A DNA stretch of 23,522 nucleotides from the NCBI GenBank assembly GCA_004213235.1, contig SHAI01000006.1, positions 1-23,522 on the forward strand, in the 5' to 3' direction. This document shows positions 8,704-17,053 of this stretch, piece after piece. The stretch comes from Parvularculaceae bacterium. GTDB lineage: Bacteria > Pseudomonadota > Alphaproteobacteria > Caulobacterales > Parvularculaceae. Position numbers and translations under genes: made by a program. The notes below the pieces were generated by a model, which did not search any database, had not been told where the DNA came from, and was given only the letters and a program-made list of their open reading frames with translations. The stretch's first letter is position 1, and every line of letters begins with the position of its first letter.

Positions 8704-9613
8704 ACTCATCGCCACGTCCGTTGTCAGGGGAAGTCAACAAGGAGAAAGCCATGGCGGTGTTTACATTGTCGATTTTGACGCGCGCCATGTAGAGCAGCCG
8801 ATCGACTGGAACACGATGGATATCGATTGGCGCGGGCGCGGTTGGGACCGGGGTTTGCGCGGCGTGGCGATCATTGGGGAACGTGTTTTTATCGCTGCCA
8901 GCGATGAGTTGTTCGAATATGATCCTCAGTTCAACCTTGTCGCATCGTACCGCAATCAGTATCTGAAACACGCGCACGAGATCACCGTTCACGAAGGTCA
9001 TCTCTTCGTGACGTCAACGGCATTTGACACGATCTTGCTGTTTGACCTGAGTAAAAATACCTTTGATCGCGCCATGTATCTGCGCACTGATGGGGTCAAT
9101 CTGAATTTTTCACCATTTAATCCCAACACAGATGATGGGCCGATCCCGTTGAATAAAATGCATATCAACAATGTGCATTGCACTGCTGGCGGGCTTTACG
9201 TATCCGGCCTGAATACTGATTTAGTTTTCTTCAATGGCCGGCGCACCGGTGTCGCGGCGAGCTTGCCCAAGGGGACGCACAATGCACGCCCTTACAAAGG
9301 GGGTGTTCTGTTGAATGACACGCAATCCAATTGTGTACGTTATGCCGCCCGCGATGAGGAACAAAGCCGTGTCTTTGGCGTACCAGTGTATCAGGAGGAT
9401 GAATTGACCGGCCTGGGCCTCGACGAAGCCAGGATTGCCCGGCAGGGTTTTGGTCGTGGTTTGTGCATCATCAATGAAACGCAGATTGCCGCGGGCTCAT
9501 CTCCATCCACAATCGCCATCCATGATCTTGCCGAAAACAAGACCATCACATCGGTGACGCTATCAAAAGATATCCGCAATGCGGTCCACGGCCTGGAAGT
9601 CTGGCCGTTTTAG
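8696..9613 (+). CDS. Predicted six-bladed beta-propeller protein of unknown function
   Basis: The product has no signal peptide or membrane segment (305 aa). I read six repeat units, each opening with a basic residue plus a short hydrophobic strand: R55-GVAI, H94-EITV, H156-INNV, H195-NARPY, R254-GLCI and H298-GLEVW. Most continue into a second strand (VFIAA, LFVTS, LYVSG, VLLND, IAAGS) and several into a third ending in an FD/YD/HD-like turn. The short last unit would be completed by the N-terminus (GGVYIVDFD), the usual Velcro closure. Start ATG overlaps the end of the hydroxylase gene (ATGGTTAA). It resembles uncharacterised propeller families such as TIGR03032/DUF4915, but I am not certain of that assignment. 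Function unknown; coupling suggests a partner or substrate-binding role for the hydroxylase. Confidence 0.8.
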   Translation: MVKLIATSVVRGSQQGESHGGVYIVDFDARHVEQPIDWNTMDIDWRGRGWDRGLRGVAIIGERVFIAASDELFEYDPQFNLVASYRNQYLKHAHEITVHEGHLFVTSTAFDTILLFDLSKNTFDRAMYLRTDGVNLNFSPFNPNTDDGPIPLNKMHINNVHCTAGGLYVSGLNTDLVFFNGRRTGVAASLPKGTHNARPYKGGVLLNDTQSNCVRYAARDEEQSRVFGVPVYQEDELTGLGLDEARIARQGFGRGLCIINETQIAAGSSPSTIAIHDLAENKTITSVTLSKDIRNAVHGLEVWPF

Positions 9614-9648
9614 CGCCTGGAACAAAAGATAGACTTTCTTGAGGCTGA

Positions 9649-11670
9649 TTATTCCGGTATCGCCGGGCGTTCAAGATTCGCCGGCAGATCAGCGAGAACA
9701 TCTTCCAGCTGGATGATCAAGTCCTCGATATGCGATTCATAGCGCTTCCACGTGTTCAATGATTTATTATAGATGGGTTGGCGCACCTGTTCGGAGCTTG
9801 CCGTTTTTACCGCTCTATCGGTTTCATAAAACCGCGTGATCTGCTCTTCCCAGTCCAGCCCCAGGAAATCAATCATCCGTCGCGCCTGCTTTTCCTGATC
9901 GGCGACATTATCTTCGTACTGTACACGCAAGACCTTGCCTGGAATTACCTCATCCCAATGATTCATGAGCTGAACATAGGTCTTATAGTATTCCCCGAGA
10001 TCAAATAGGTCATAGGTGAATGTCTGCCCCTGGGCGAAGAGTTGTTTAAAACAACCAACACAGGAATCCAAAGGATGCCGGCGCGCATCAATGACTTTTG
10101 CATTCGGCAATACCAGATGCAGAAAACCAAGATGGGGAAAATTGTTGGGCATCTTGTCGGTAAAATAGGGTGCCCCCTGACGGTGGCGCGCCGTCGCGCT
10201 GATATATGCTTTACCGAGGTCCTCTACAATTTCCGCCGGCGTGTCGAGCATTGAGACAGGATAAAACAATCCGTCGGTTCGGTTAGAGCCTGACGTAAGA
10301 GCAATTTCCTGTAGGTCACCCAATTCCGCCGTGCCATCAATCGCGGAATGGCTGGACAGGATTTGCTCAACCAGCGTTGACCCCGAACGTGGTAATCCGG
10401 ATATTAAAATGGGTGATGGATCATCATGCCCCCAACCTTCACGTTCGGCGAAGAACTCCTTTGTGAAGGTTTTCATAATGACGTCGGCCATGTTTTGAAA
10501 CTCAGCAGGGTCGTGCTTGACGAGTGGCCGCTTGGTATTATTTCCACGCTGATAATAAGAAAAAGCTTCAGCATAGTTTTCGGCATCCTCATAGGCCTTG
10601 GCCAATGAGAAGCAAAAATTCACCTCAGATTCAGGTTCTAATTTACCGCTGTCGACGATCGTGCGCATATGATGCAATTCATCTTCGTCGAACTTGAATG
10701 TCTTTAGATTGGACAGGCTGAAAAAGACCTCCCCCAGATCGGGTCGGGATTTTGTCGCCATACGGTAATTCTCAATGGCCAGCTCCTGTTGCCCCAGGGT
10801 CTTGTAAATATGCCCCAATCCAACCCGTGCGCCTGTATGGTCTGATTTGATCTGTACTGCACGTTTAAAAGCCGTCAATGCCGTTTCTTCATCGCCTGCA
10901 AGCAGATGAATATTACCAAGGATATTTGGCCATTCCGGGTTTGTGGCATCAAGCGAAATGGCTTTCTGGGCCGCCCTGGCACCCTCATCATGCTTGCGCT
11001 GTTTACTGAGTGCCAGTGCTAACTGACCCCAGGCAAAGGCGAAATCCGGTGCCACTTCGGTCGTGCGGCGGAGCAACGCCTCAGCATCATTAAACGCCTC
11101 CTGGGCCATGGCCACACCGCCCAGGATATACAGCGCGTTGGCGCTGTCGGGATCTTGACGCAAAACGGCGCGCGCCTTTACCCGCGCGTCATCCAACCGA
11201 CCATAGTGAAGGTCGTTCATTGCCGTTTTTAGTTCAGCTGCGTGCGGATTGAGTTCAAAGACCCGGCTCAGGGCTGTCTGTGATTCCCTGGCCTTTCCCT
11301 GCATGGCGAGAATGTTGGACAATTTATTGTAGGCAGAGGTGAGCTTCGGATCGAGCTGCAATGCCTTGCGCAATGCCTGCTCTGCCTCTTCAGTCCGGCC
11401 AAGCCCGGCCAAAGCAGCGCCGTGCTGCTCGTGGGCTGCTGCAAGATGCGGCGTTAGGCGCACACAAAGAGAAAGCGTCTTTTCCGCGTCCTCTAATTTT
11501 CCCTGACGCAACAAGGACACCCCGAGCAGACGGAGCAGGTTTGGCTCGTTGGGATTGTTCATCAGCACCTGACGGGCAATTATCTCTGCCTCAGCGGGGC
11601 GTCCCTCCTGGATCATTACGACGATCCGCTCGAAAACCGAACGAAGCTGGGCCAGTTCACTCGACGACAT
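9649..11670 (-). CDS. TPR-repeat protein with C-terminal sulfotransferase domain
   Basis: Two-part protein of 673 aa. Residues about 10-310 form tandem tetratricopeptide repeats (for example 76-109 and 278-311), suited to binding protein or peptide. Residues about 418-630 form a PAPS-dependent sulfotransferase: the 5'-phosphosulfate loop SGLPRSGSTLVEQ (424-436), TDKMPNN (504-510, with Lys506), and the 3'-phosphate motif IDARRHPLDSC (527-537). There is no signal peptide or membrane helix, so it should act in the cytoplasm. A GGAG site lies 6 nt before the ATG. It converges on the propeller gene with only 35 bp between stops, and it diverges from the second TonB receptor. The acceptor is unknown; TPR-sulfotransferases can modify tyrosine or glycans, and tyrosine sulfation is a guess. 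Confidence 0.92.
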   Translation of the reverse strand: MSSSELAQLRSVFERIVVMIQEGRPAEAEIIARQVLMNNPNEPNLLRLLGVSLLRQGKLEDAEKTLSLCVRLTPHLAAAHEQHGAALAGLGRTEEAEQALRKALQLDPKLTSAYNKLSNILAMQGKARESQTALSRVFELNPHAAELKTAMNDLHYGRLDDARVKARAVLRQDPDSANALYILGGVAMAQEAFNDAEALLRRTTEVAPDFAFAWGQLALALSKQRKHDEGARAAQKAISLDATNPEWPNILGNIHLLAGDEETALTAFKRAVQIKSDHTGARVGLGHIYKTLGQQELAIENYRMATKSRPDLGEVFFSLSNLKTFKFDEDELHHMRTIVDSGKLEPESEVNFCFSLAKAYEDAENYAEAFSYYQRGNNTKRPLVKHDPAEFQNMADVIMKTFTKEFFAEREGWGHDDPSPILISGLPRSGSTLVEQILSSHSAIDGTAELGDLQEIALTSGSNRTDGLFYPVSMLDTPAEIVEDLGKAYISATARHRQGAPYFTDKMPNNFPHLGFLHLVLPNAKVIDARRHPLDSCVGCFKQLFAQGQTFTYDLFDLGEYYKTYVQLMNHWDEVIPGKVLRVQYEDNVADQEKQARRMIDFLGLDWEEQITRFYETDRAVKTASSEQVRQPIYNKSLNTWKRYESHIEDLIIQLEDVLADLPANLERPAIPE

Positions 11671-11731
11671 AAAATGCTCCGTTACCTCGATGAATTTGGC
11701 GTAACCATTGAATTTATTAGACTAATTCCCA

Positions 11732-11743
11732 GACCTGACTGTG
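11732..11743. promoter_or_regulatory. 12-bp sequence shared with the region upstream of the MFS gene
   Basis: GACCTGACTGTG here is identical to 14646-14657, where its left part belongs to a perfect palindrome. Here only the right half-site CCTGAC is kept and the left half is degenerate. It lies in the divergent region between the TPR-sulfotransferase and the second TonB receptor. It may be a regulator half-site shared by the two loci. Confidence 0.3.
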
Positions 11744-11773
11744 CTGTCAAGAAACATTTGCGCGGCATGAGCC

Positions 11774-11792
11774 TTCGCCACAGCATGGCGAA
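11774..11792. promoter_or_regulatory. 19-bp inverted repeat between divergent genes (candidate operator)
   Basis: TTCGCCA (11774-11780), a 5-nt spacer, then TGGCGAA (11786-11792) form a perfect dyad about 104 bp upstream of the sulfotransferase start on one side and 174 bp upstream of the receptor start on the other. The size and symmetry suit a dimeric repressor. The rest of 11671-11966 is AT-rich, consistent with promoters, but I could not fix boxes with confidence. Confidence 0.4.
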
Positions 11793-11966
11793 AACGCTAT
11801 TGAGGTTATATTGCAACACCATGGCACCGATTTGATGTGATTTCAGACGAAACACTTTCGAAAAAAAACGAGATCACATTATCATAGGGAAGTTGTTATT
11901 GTATTTCGCTATGTTGAAAGTCTCAGGCTTTGCCCGGATCTGATCCTTAACGTGAGGGAGTATATG

Positions 11967-14486
11967 ATGAAGTCCAATCTGCGAAGTGGTGTTTCCACGG
12001 CTGCACTCGTGTTCGTGCTTGGCGCGGCTCCTGCGCTTGCTCAATCAGGGCAAGACGACGAGATCATCGTAACGTCGCGAAAGCGCGTCGAGAGCCTGCA
12101 GGATGTTCCTCTTAGCGTTCAAGCGTTGGGCCAAGATGACATCGCAAAGGGCGGCCTTAAATCGATCGCCGACTATGCCCTGCGCATTCCATCGCTCAGC
12201 TTTTCACAATTTCTGCCGGGCCAGTCGATTATCGTGTTCCGCGGCGCAACGACCACAGCGGAGTCGTTCAACGGGACTTCCTCATCCGCGCTCTATCTCG
12301 ATGAAATACCGATGCAGCTTGAGGGGCAGAACCCGGAGATCTGGCTGGTCGATATTGAACGGCTGGAAGCTGTTTCAGGTCCACAGCCGACGACATATGG
12401 CGCAAGCTCCCAGTCGGGCACACTCAAATATGTGACCGTTCAGCCGGATCTTGGCGAGTTCGGTGGTTTTGTTGATGTAGGGGGGACGGTAACCGAAAAT
12501 GGCGATCCAAGCTATGATCTCAGCGGTGCCATCAATATACCCTTGGTCAAAGACGTCCTCGCCCTGAGGGTAGCCGGATGGCATGCGGATTATGGCGGTT
12601 ATATTGATAACATCGCCGGCGATTCCTCTCAGACACACTCCTTCCCGGCACCTGGTGATTCTGACGCAATTGACGAAATTTTTGGTCCAGGCGCATCGAA
12701 CATAACCCGAAACTTTCTGTCCAATGACGCCTTCGTGGAAGACGATATTGGGGGTTACGACATTAGCGGCGTGCGTGCTTCGTTGAAATGGCAAGTCAAC
12801 GAAAATTGGACCGCGACGGCCATGTACCAGTGGCAGGATACCAATTCCAGCGGCGTTGCGGCGTATAACCCGGATATCGGTGACCTTCAGACGGTTCGTT
12901 TCAACGAAGAATTCACGGATGACGAATGGTACGCATCCTTATTAAAAATTGAAGGCGATCTCGGATTTGCTGATCTGACCTCGTCGACGACTTATTTTGA
13001 ACGTGACTATTTCTATCAGTGGGATGCTTCGTCTTACTGGTCACCGTTCCTGGCGAGTACAGGACTTCAACAGAACGCCGAATTCGCGCGCGGCGACACG
13101 GCCTATCTGTTTGCGGCATATCAAAGTGCCATCACGGCGGTTACATATAATGCCACTAGCTATTACGTTGCGACGGAGTACTCCGACGCGAGCCTGGTGT
13201 CGCTTTTCGATACGGAAACCACGCGTTTTTCACAGGAGGTTCGTCTCACATCCAAACCAGAGAGTGAAATACTCTGGATGGCCGGTGGTTATTATGAACG
13301 CTTCACTGACGTGTTTGATTTCCGCTCCTTGACAGATGGCTGGTCTAACTCACTCGCTGCGACGCTCAATGCTTATTACGGGACAACGATCAATGAGCCT
13401 GGCATTCAGTATAACGGCGTAGCCGACGATGTTATCGAGCAGTGGGCCGTGTTCGCAGAGCTCGGCTTTGGTATTACAGATCGTTTGAGCGTCCTGGGTG
13501 GTGCACGGTATTACGATATCGATCAGACCAATAACTACCTAACCGTCGTCAATGATGGCAATTTTGCGTTCACCTGTACATTCAATGACCCCGCTGATGA
13601 AACCAGTGGCTGCCAGACAGATGGGGCAGGTAATTTGCTCCCCCGCCAGGCAACGGCACCGGACGACGGCTTTGTGACGCTTGCTACCCTGACATATGCC
13701 GCGACAGACGACGTGCTGGCTTATTTCACGCGCTCGTCCGGCTTCAGGACGGGTGGCGGTAACATTCTCCGTCCAGGGAGTACCGCACCGCCACGCTACA
13801 ACTCAGACAAATTGATCAATTATGAGGTTGGCTTAAAATCGACCATGCTGGACGACAAATTAACGGTGAATTTGTCAGCCTATCACATGGTCTGGCGTGA
13901 TCTTCAAATTAACGCCAACGATCCTACGCTGGATTTCGGCTTTGGCTCGATTATTCTCAATGCGGGCCGTGCGGTGATCCAGGGCGTGGAAGCGAACTGG
14001 AATTACGCCATCAGTGAAAGCCTGACTTTTGACGGGTCGGCCGCCTACATTAATGCGCGTTCCGTCGAAGATGTCACCCTGAACACACCTTTTGGCCCAG
14101 AAACGCTTCTTTTTGAAGACGAGGAACTACCACTATCTCCCGATTGGAAATTTAATTTCGGCCTGGAGAAAACATTCGAGTTACCGTTCTGGGACGCAGA
14201 AGCGTACGCCCGGTTCGACTATACATATGTGGGCGAACAATTTAATGGCTCCACAGGCTCCCTCCTTCTGACGGGGAATTTAGCACCCGTGCCGCGTGTC
14301 CAACCTTCTTATGATATTGGCTCGCTCGGCTTCGGTATTACCCGAGATGATCTTCAGATCTACTTTTCCATCAATAATCTCTGGGATGAACGGCCGGTCT
14401 ATTTCAACCCGCCGCGGTGGCCGGACAATCGGGTTTATACAGCACGCCCGCGCGAGTACACGCTGTCCATTAGTAAATCATTCTGA
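11967..14486 (+). CDS. TonB-dependent outer-membrane receptor
   Basis: Complete receptor of 839 aa. The signal peptide is MKSNLRS followed by a hydrophobic stretch ending GAAPALA-QS. Directly after it comes the TonB box DDEIIVTSRKR, then the plug (about 45-155: LQDVPLSVQAL, IVFRGATTT, ALYLDEIPM, VDIERLEAVSGPQPTTYGASS) and the barrel, finishing REYTLSISKSF with the C-terminal Phe needed for barrel assembly. The plug motif has TTYGASSQSGTLKYV where many receptors have GTLYGRNATGG, placing it in a different subgroup from the receptor at the window start. Of the clustered starts (GTG 11952, ATG 11964, ATG 11967) the last has the best spacing, 6 nt after GAGGGAG. A strong terminator separates it from the MFS gene. 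Substrate unknown. Confidence 0.94.
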   Translation: MKSNLRSGVSTAALVFVLGAAPALAQSGQDDEIIVTSRKRVESLQDVPLSVQALGQDDIAKGGLKSIADYALRIPSLSFSQFLPGQSIIVFRGATTTAESFNGTSSSALYLDEIPMQLEGQNPEIWLVDIERLEAVSGPQPTTYGASSQSGTLKYVTVQPDLGEFGGFVDVGGTVTENGDPSYDLSGAINIPLVKDVLALRVAGWHADYGGYIDNIAGDSSQTHSFPAPGDSDAIDEIFGPGASNITRNFLSNDAFVEDDIGGYDISGVRASLKWQVNENWTATAMYQWQDTNSSGVAAYNPDIGDLQTVRFNEEFTDDEWYASLLKIEGDLGFADLTSSTTYFERDYFYQWDASSYWSPFLASTGLQQNAEFARGDTAYLFAAYQSAITAVTYNATSYYVATEYSDASLVSLFDTETTRFSQEVRLTSKPESEILWMAGGYYERFTDVFDFRSLTDGWSNSLAATLNAYYGTTINEPGIQYNGVADDVIEQWAVFAELGFGITDRLSVLGGARYYDIDQTNNYLTVVNDGNFAFTCTFNDPADETSGCQTDGAGNLLPRQATAPDDGFVTLATLTYAATDDVLAYFTRSSGFRTGGGNILRPGSTAPPRYNSDKLINYEVGLKSTMLDDKLTVNLSAYHMVWRDLQINANDPTLDFGFGSIILNAGRAVIQGVEANWNYAISESLTFDGSAAYINARSVEDVTLNTPFGPETLLFEDEELPLSPDWKFNFGLEKTFELPFWDAEAYARFDYTYVGEQFNGSTGSLLLTGNLAPVPRVQPSYDIGSLGFGITRDDLQIYFSINNLWDERPVYFNPPRWPDNRVYTARPREYTLSISKSF

Positions 14487-14512
14487 TTGGAAAAAGTTAC
14501 CTACGAAAAACC

Positions 14513-14543
14513 TGCCGGCCCCTTCAAACGGGCCGGCATTTTT
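14513..14543 (+). terminator. Rho-independent terminator of the second TonB-dependent receptor
   Basis: Perfect 9-bp GC-rich stem TGCCGGCCC (14513-14521) and GGGCCGGCA (14530-14538) with an 8-nt loop, followed by five T. It starts 27 bp after the receptor stop codon. Confidence 0.92.
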
Positions 14544-14640
14544 ATTTGCCTTGTGAAGGCTCACGATCCTGCTTTCCCCAATAAGGGCCATCCGCCAAGA
14601 TATGTTGAAGCTTGAGTATTTTGGTTTAAGGTCTTCCCAT

Positions 14641-14653
14641 GTCAGGACCTGAC
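14641..14653. promoter_or_regulatory. Perfect 13-bp palindrome upstream of the MFS gene (candidate operator)
   Basis: GTCAGG-A-CCTGAC is a perfect dyad 194 bp before the MFS start. Its right half continues as GACCTGACTGTG, repeated at 11732-11743. The 360-bp interval 14487-14846 holds the receptor terminator, this dyad and the GGTCA/TGACC repeat, and no gene. Confidence 0.4.
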
Positions 14654-14768
14654 TGTGATATGGAAAGAAAGATTAGCCAAGGGCACATCAATTTTTGTCA
14701 TCTCTTGCCCCAATGTCACAGCATTTCTCCGGCAGTTAAATTCAATAATATCTCTGGCAACTGAGTTA

Positions 14769-14784
14769 GGTCAGCACAATGACC
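14769..14784. promoter_or_regulatory. GGTCA-N6-TGACC inverted repeat upstream of the MFS gene
   Basis: Perfect 5-bp arms GGTCA (14769-14773) and TGACC (14780-14784). A third GGTCA copy lies at 14802-14806 and a GTTAGG/CCTAAC pair brackets the repeat. It is 62 bp before the start codon, within reach of promoter-bound regulators. Confidence 0.3.
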
Positions 14785-14846
14785 TTTAATCTTCCTAACC
14801 GGGTCAGTTCCGGCAAAGTCTGATTTCCCTCAAGAAAAGAGCCCCT

Positions 14847-16058
14847 ATGACAGATCAAACACAGCACGCCCCTTCAACAACAAAGAATGTGTTCGATGAT
14901 TGGCGTACTGTCTGCGTCGCCCTTTATCTGGCACTGGCCGGGTATGCTGTCCTGGTGGGAATTCCCGTCATCAGTTCTGCATGGGTCAATCTTCTGGGTT
15001 TCACTGAACCGCAGGTTGGCCGGGTCGCAGGCGCTGACCTTGGCGGCTTATCGCTTGGGTCTGTCGTGACCGCCTGGCTCATTACGCGCTATGACCGCCG
15101 CTTGCTGATTATCCTGTCCGGCCTCTTCGCCATTGCGATGAATGGCCTTTGCATGGTCTATACTGATTATGAGATGATGCTCGCGCTACGTCTTGCCGCC
15201 GGGTTTGGTGCCGGGATTTTAACAAGCGTTGCCATCGCGACACTTTCGGCCACCTCCAACCCGGCGCGGACTTTCAATCTTTTGCTATTTTGTTTTGCGT
15301 TTTCTCAGGCAGCGGAGATTTATTTTCTACCGAAACTCCCGGTGAATGGCATTTACGCAGCTTTCATGATCTCCTTCGCCGTCGGCCTTGTTTTCGTCCG
15401 GTTCATTCCCCCCCGCGCAACGCAAACATCAAGACCGCCACACCCACAAAGTTCCGACACAGAAGAACCAGCGCAATTGGACGTACCAGCTTATGTGCCC
15501 TGGCTCGTACTTGGGGCGATCATGGCTGTATATGTCAATATTGGAGCCTATTGGACCTATATCGAGCTTGCCACGGCAGGCACCGCAACATCAGACAAAT
15601 GGGTCGGTAATGCCCTGACGATTGCCTCTTTGTTCAGCATTGCAGGGTGCCTCACCGCAACAGTGATTTCAAACCGCTACGGGCTTGCGCGCCCGCTTCT
15701 TGGCACACTGATCATTCATGCAATCGTCGTGTGGCTTTTAGTGCTTGGTATTAACAATATCACTTTCACAATCAGCGTCTTCGCCTTCAATTATCTATGG
15801 ATATTCATCGACGTTTATCAAATGGCGACCATCGCCAATGTGGACAAAACCGGCCGGTATGCGGCGCTCATGCCCGGCGCGCAGGGCCTTGGGCAAATCC
15901 TTGGGCCAAACATCGCGGCAACATTGCTGGCCTATAACCTTGGCTATAATGCGGTATTTTTAATGTGTGGCCTCGCGTCAATCGCCGCAATGATCATATA
16001 CTCTTACATGTATCTCATGCTGCGGAAGAAAATTCCGACCCTTGCCGACGCGTCTTAG
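14847..16058 (+). CDS. Major facilitator superfamily transporter
   Basis: Inner-membrane protein of 403 aa with about 12 predicted membrane helices (roughly 21-45, 62-80, 86-106, 110-134, 143-160, 168-188, 217-240, 255-275, 283-301, 306-326, 345-364, 370-392). A hydrophilic Pro/Ser/Glu-rich loop at 190-215 separates the two six-helix halves. ITRYDRR (79-85) at the helix 2-3 loop matches MFS motif A in weak form, and RLAAGFGAGI (115-124) fits helix 4. The start ATG has AAGAG 5 nt upstream. It follows the second TonB receptor, whose terminator precedes it, so it is probably transcribed separately but may carry the same solute across the inner membrane. Substrate unknown. Confidence 0.9.
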   Translation: MTDQTQHAPSTTKNVFDDWRTVCVALYLALAGYAVLVGIPVISSAWVNLLGFTEPQVGRVAGADLGGLSLGSVVTAWLITRYDRRLLIILSGLFAIAMNGLCMVYTDYEMMLALRLAAGFGAGILTSVAIATLSATSNPARTFNLLLFCFAFSQAAEIYFLPKLPVNGIYAAFMISFAVGLVFVRFIPPRATQTSRPPHPQSSDTEEPAQLDVPAYVPWLVLGAIMAVYVNIGAYWTYIELATAGTATSDKWVGNALTIASLFSIAGCLTATVISNRYGLARPLLGTLIIHAIVVWLLVLGINNITFTISVFAFNYLWIFIDVYQMATIANVDKTGRYAALMPGAQGLGQILGPNIAATLLAYNLGYNAVFLMCGLASIAAMIIYSYMYLMLRKKIPTLADAS

Positions 16059-16123
16059 TCTGTCCCCGCGCAAGGCGCATAAGTGCGCGCATAACCGTGC
16101 TCAGGCGGATCACGCCTTAAACT

Positions 16124-16147
16124 ACATCGATCCGATGTCGGATTTTT
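16124..16147 (+). terminator. Weak terminator-like hairpin after the MFS gene
   Basis: ACATCG (16124-16129) pairs with CGATGT (16133-16138) and T5 follows at 16143-16147 after a 4-nt gap. An alternative stem TCCGA/TCGGA abuts the T run directly. A second stem, AGGCG/CGCCT, lies at 16103-16117. The site lies between convergent genes, where a terminator is expected, but the stem is short. Confidence 0.45.
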
Positions 16148-16156
16148 ATACCAATG

Positions 16157-17053
16157 TCAGGCGCTATCTATCTGAGCAGGCGAGGATTCTGCGCGAAGTT
16201 CGGCCCGCCACGCCCGCAGATTGTAATCGAGGACGCCAAACCCGGCGACCCAAACAAATTCATCCCACGCATAAACATAGTACCCCTCTTTCAGCCAGTA
16301 AGAGAACACCACGAAGATGACCAGATAGGCTGAATATTTTATCCGGTTTGACCATAATAGAGCCGGCCCTTCAAATACCCCCTTATTTTGCAACCGAACG
16401 GCCAGTTCCGTCATAGCAAGGATGACAAGCCAGGAATAATTCTCAAAAATATCGGCAATACTCAATAATATAAAGTCCATGCGCCCGGCTGTATCCATCA
16501 CGACCGGCTCACGCGGCACCGCATATAGCGTTCCCTCATACGGAATTTCTCCACACGTCTCAGCGGTTACTGTTGTGTACCGCAGATCACGTAAAAACGA
16601 ATAATCCTGGCCAGCAAGATCACACAGCGTTTTCACGTCCGCCAAGGGGATGATTTGGGGGAGACTAATGACGATTGATGTGTAGGAAAAACTCGTCTGC
16701 AAAATCAGGATCGCAAAGACAATTTTGACCGTCAGCATCGCCCCTTCAACCAGTTTATTGCTGAAATCATCATCCAGCCAATAGGTTTCAAGCTCATAGA
16801 CCAGTATCAGGACAATCCAGGAAATAGCCTCAAAGGAGGCGACATAATTCTCCATCCATTTCAAAATGCCGGAGCTACTTGTCAGCGTAAAACGCGCCGA
16901 CATCATATCTTCATAAAGATAATAAAAGAAATTCAGTGTCAGGAGCACATAAATGCTCCACTTCAACCAAAGAATAAATTTCTCTCTATTCGACCCCGAT
17001 GAAGGCGGCGCATCACGCGCGATTTGATTTTCCCGAGCCAATTGATCAGCCAT
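16157..17053 (-). CDS. Polytopic membrane protein of unknown function
   Basis: I do not recognise this 298-aa protein. It has about six hydrophobic segments (26-46, 72-88, 107-130, 193-218, 240-256, 262-278). The loop at 131-190 contains Cys144 and Cys167, a possible disulfide if periplasmic. Charged residues within or beside helices (YELETYWLDDDF at 86-97, MTELAVR at 214-220) are reminiscent of voltage-sensor-like or transporter helices, but no selectivity filter or catalytic motif is seen. I place the start at ATG 17053, which has GAAGG 8 nt upstream; a TTG 27 bp further out lacks a ribosome site. It converges with the MFS gene and diverges from the FAD enzyme gene. Confidence 0.75.
   Translation of the reverse strand: MADQLARENQIARDAPPSSGSNREKFILWLKWSIYVLLTLNFFYYLYEDMMSARFTLTSSSGILKWMENYVASFEAISWIVLILVYELETYWLDDDFSNKLVEGAMLTVKIVFAILILQTSFSYTSIVISLPQIIPLADVKTLCDLAGQDYSFLRDLRYTTVTAETCGEIPYEGTLYAVPREPVVMDTAGRMDFILLSIADIFENYSWLVILAMTELAVRLQNKGVFEGPALLWSNRIKYSAYLVIFVVFSYWLKEGYYVYAWDEFVWVAGFGVLDYNLRAWRAELRAESSPAQIDSA

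Noticed and set aside
11838..11880. TGTGAT and ATCACA half-sites resembling a CRP box
   Set aside because: The halves are separated by about 30 nt instead of 6, so they do not form a CRP site.
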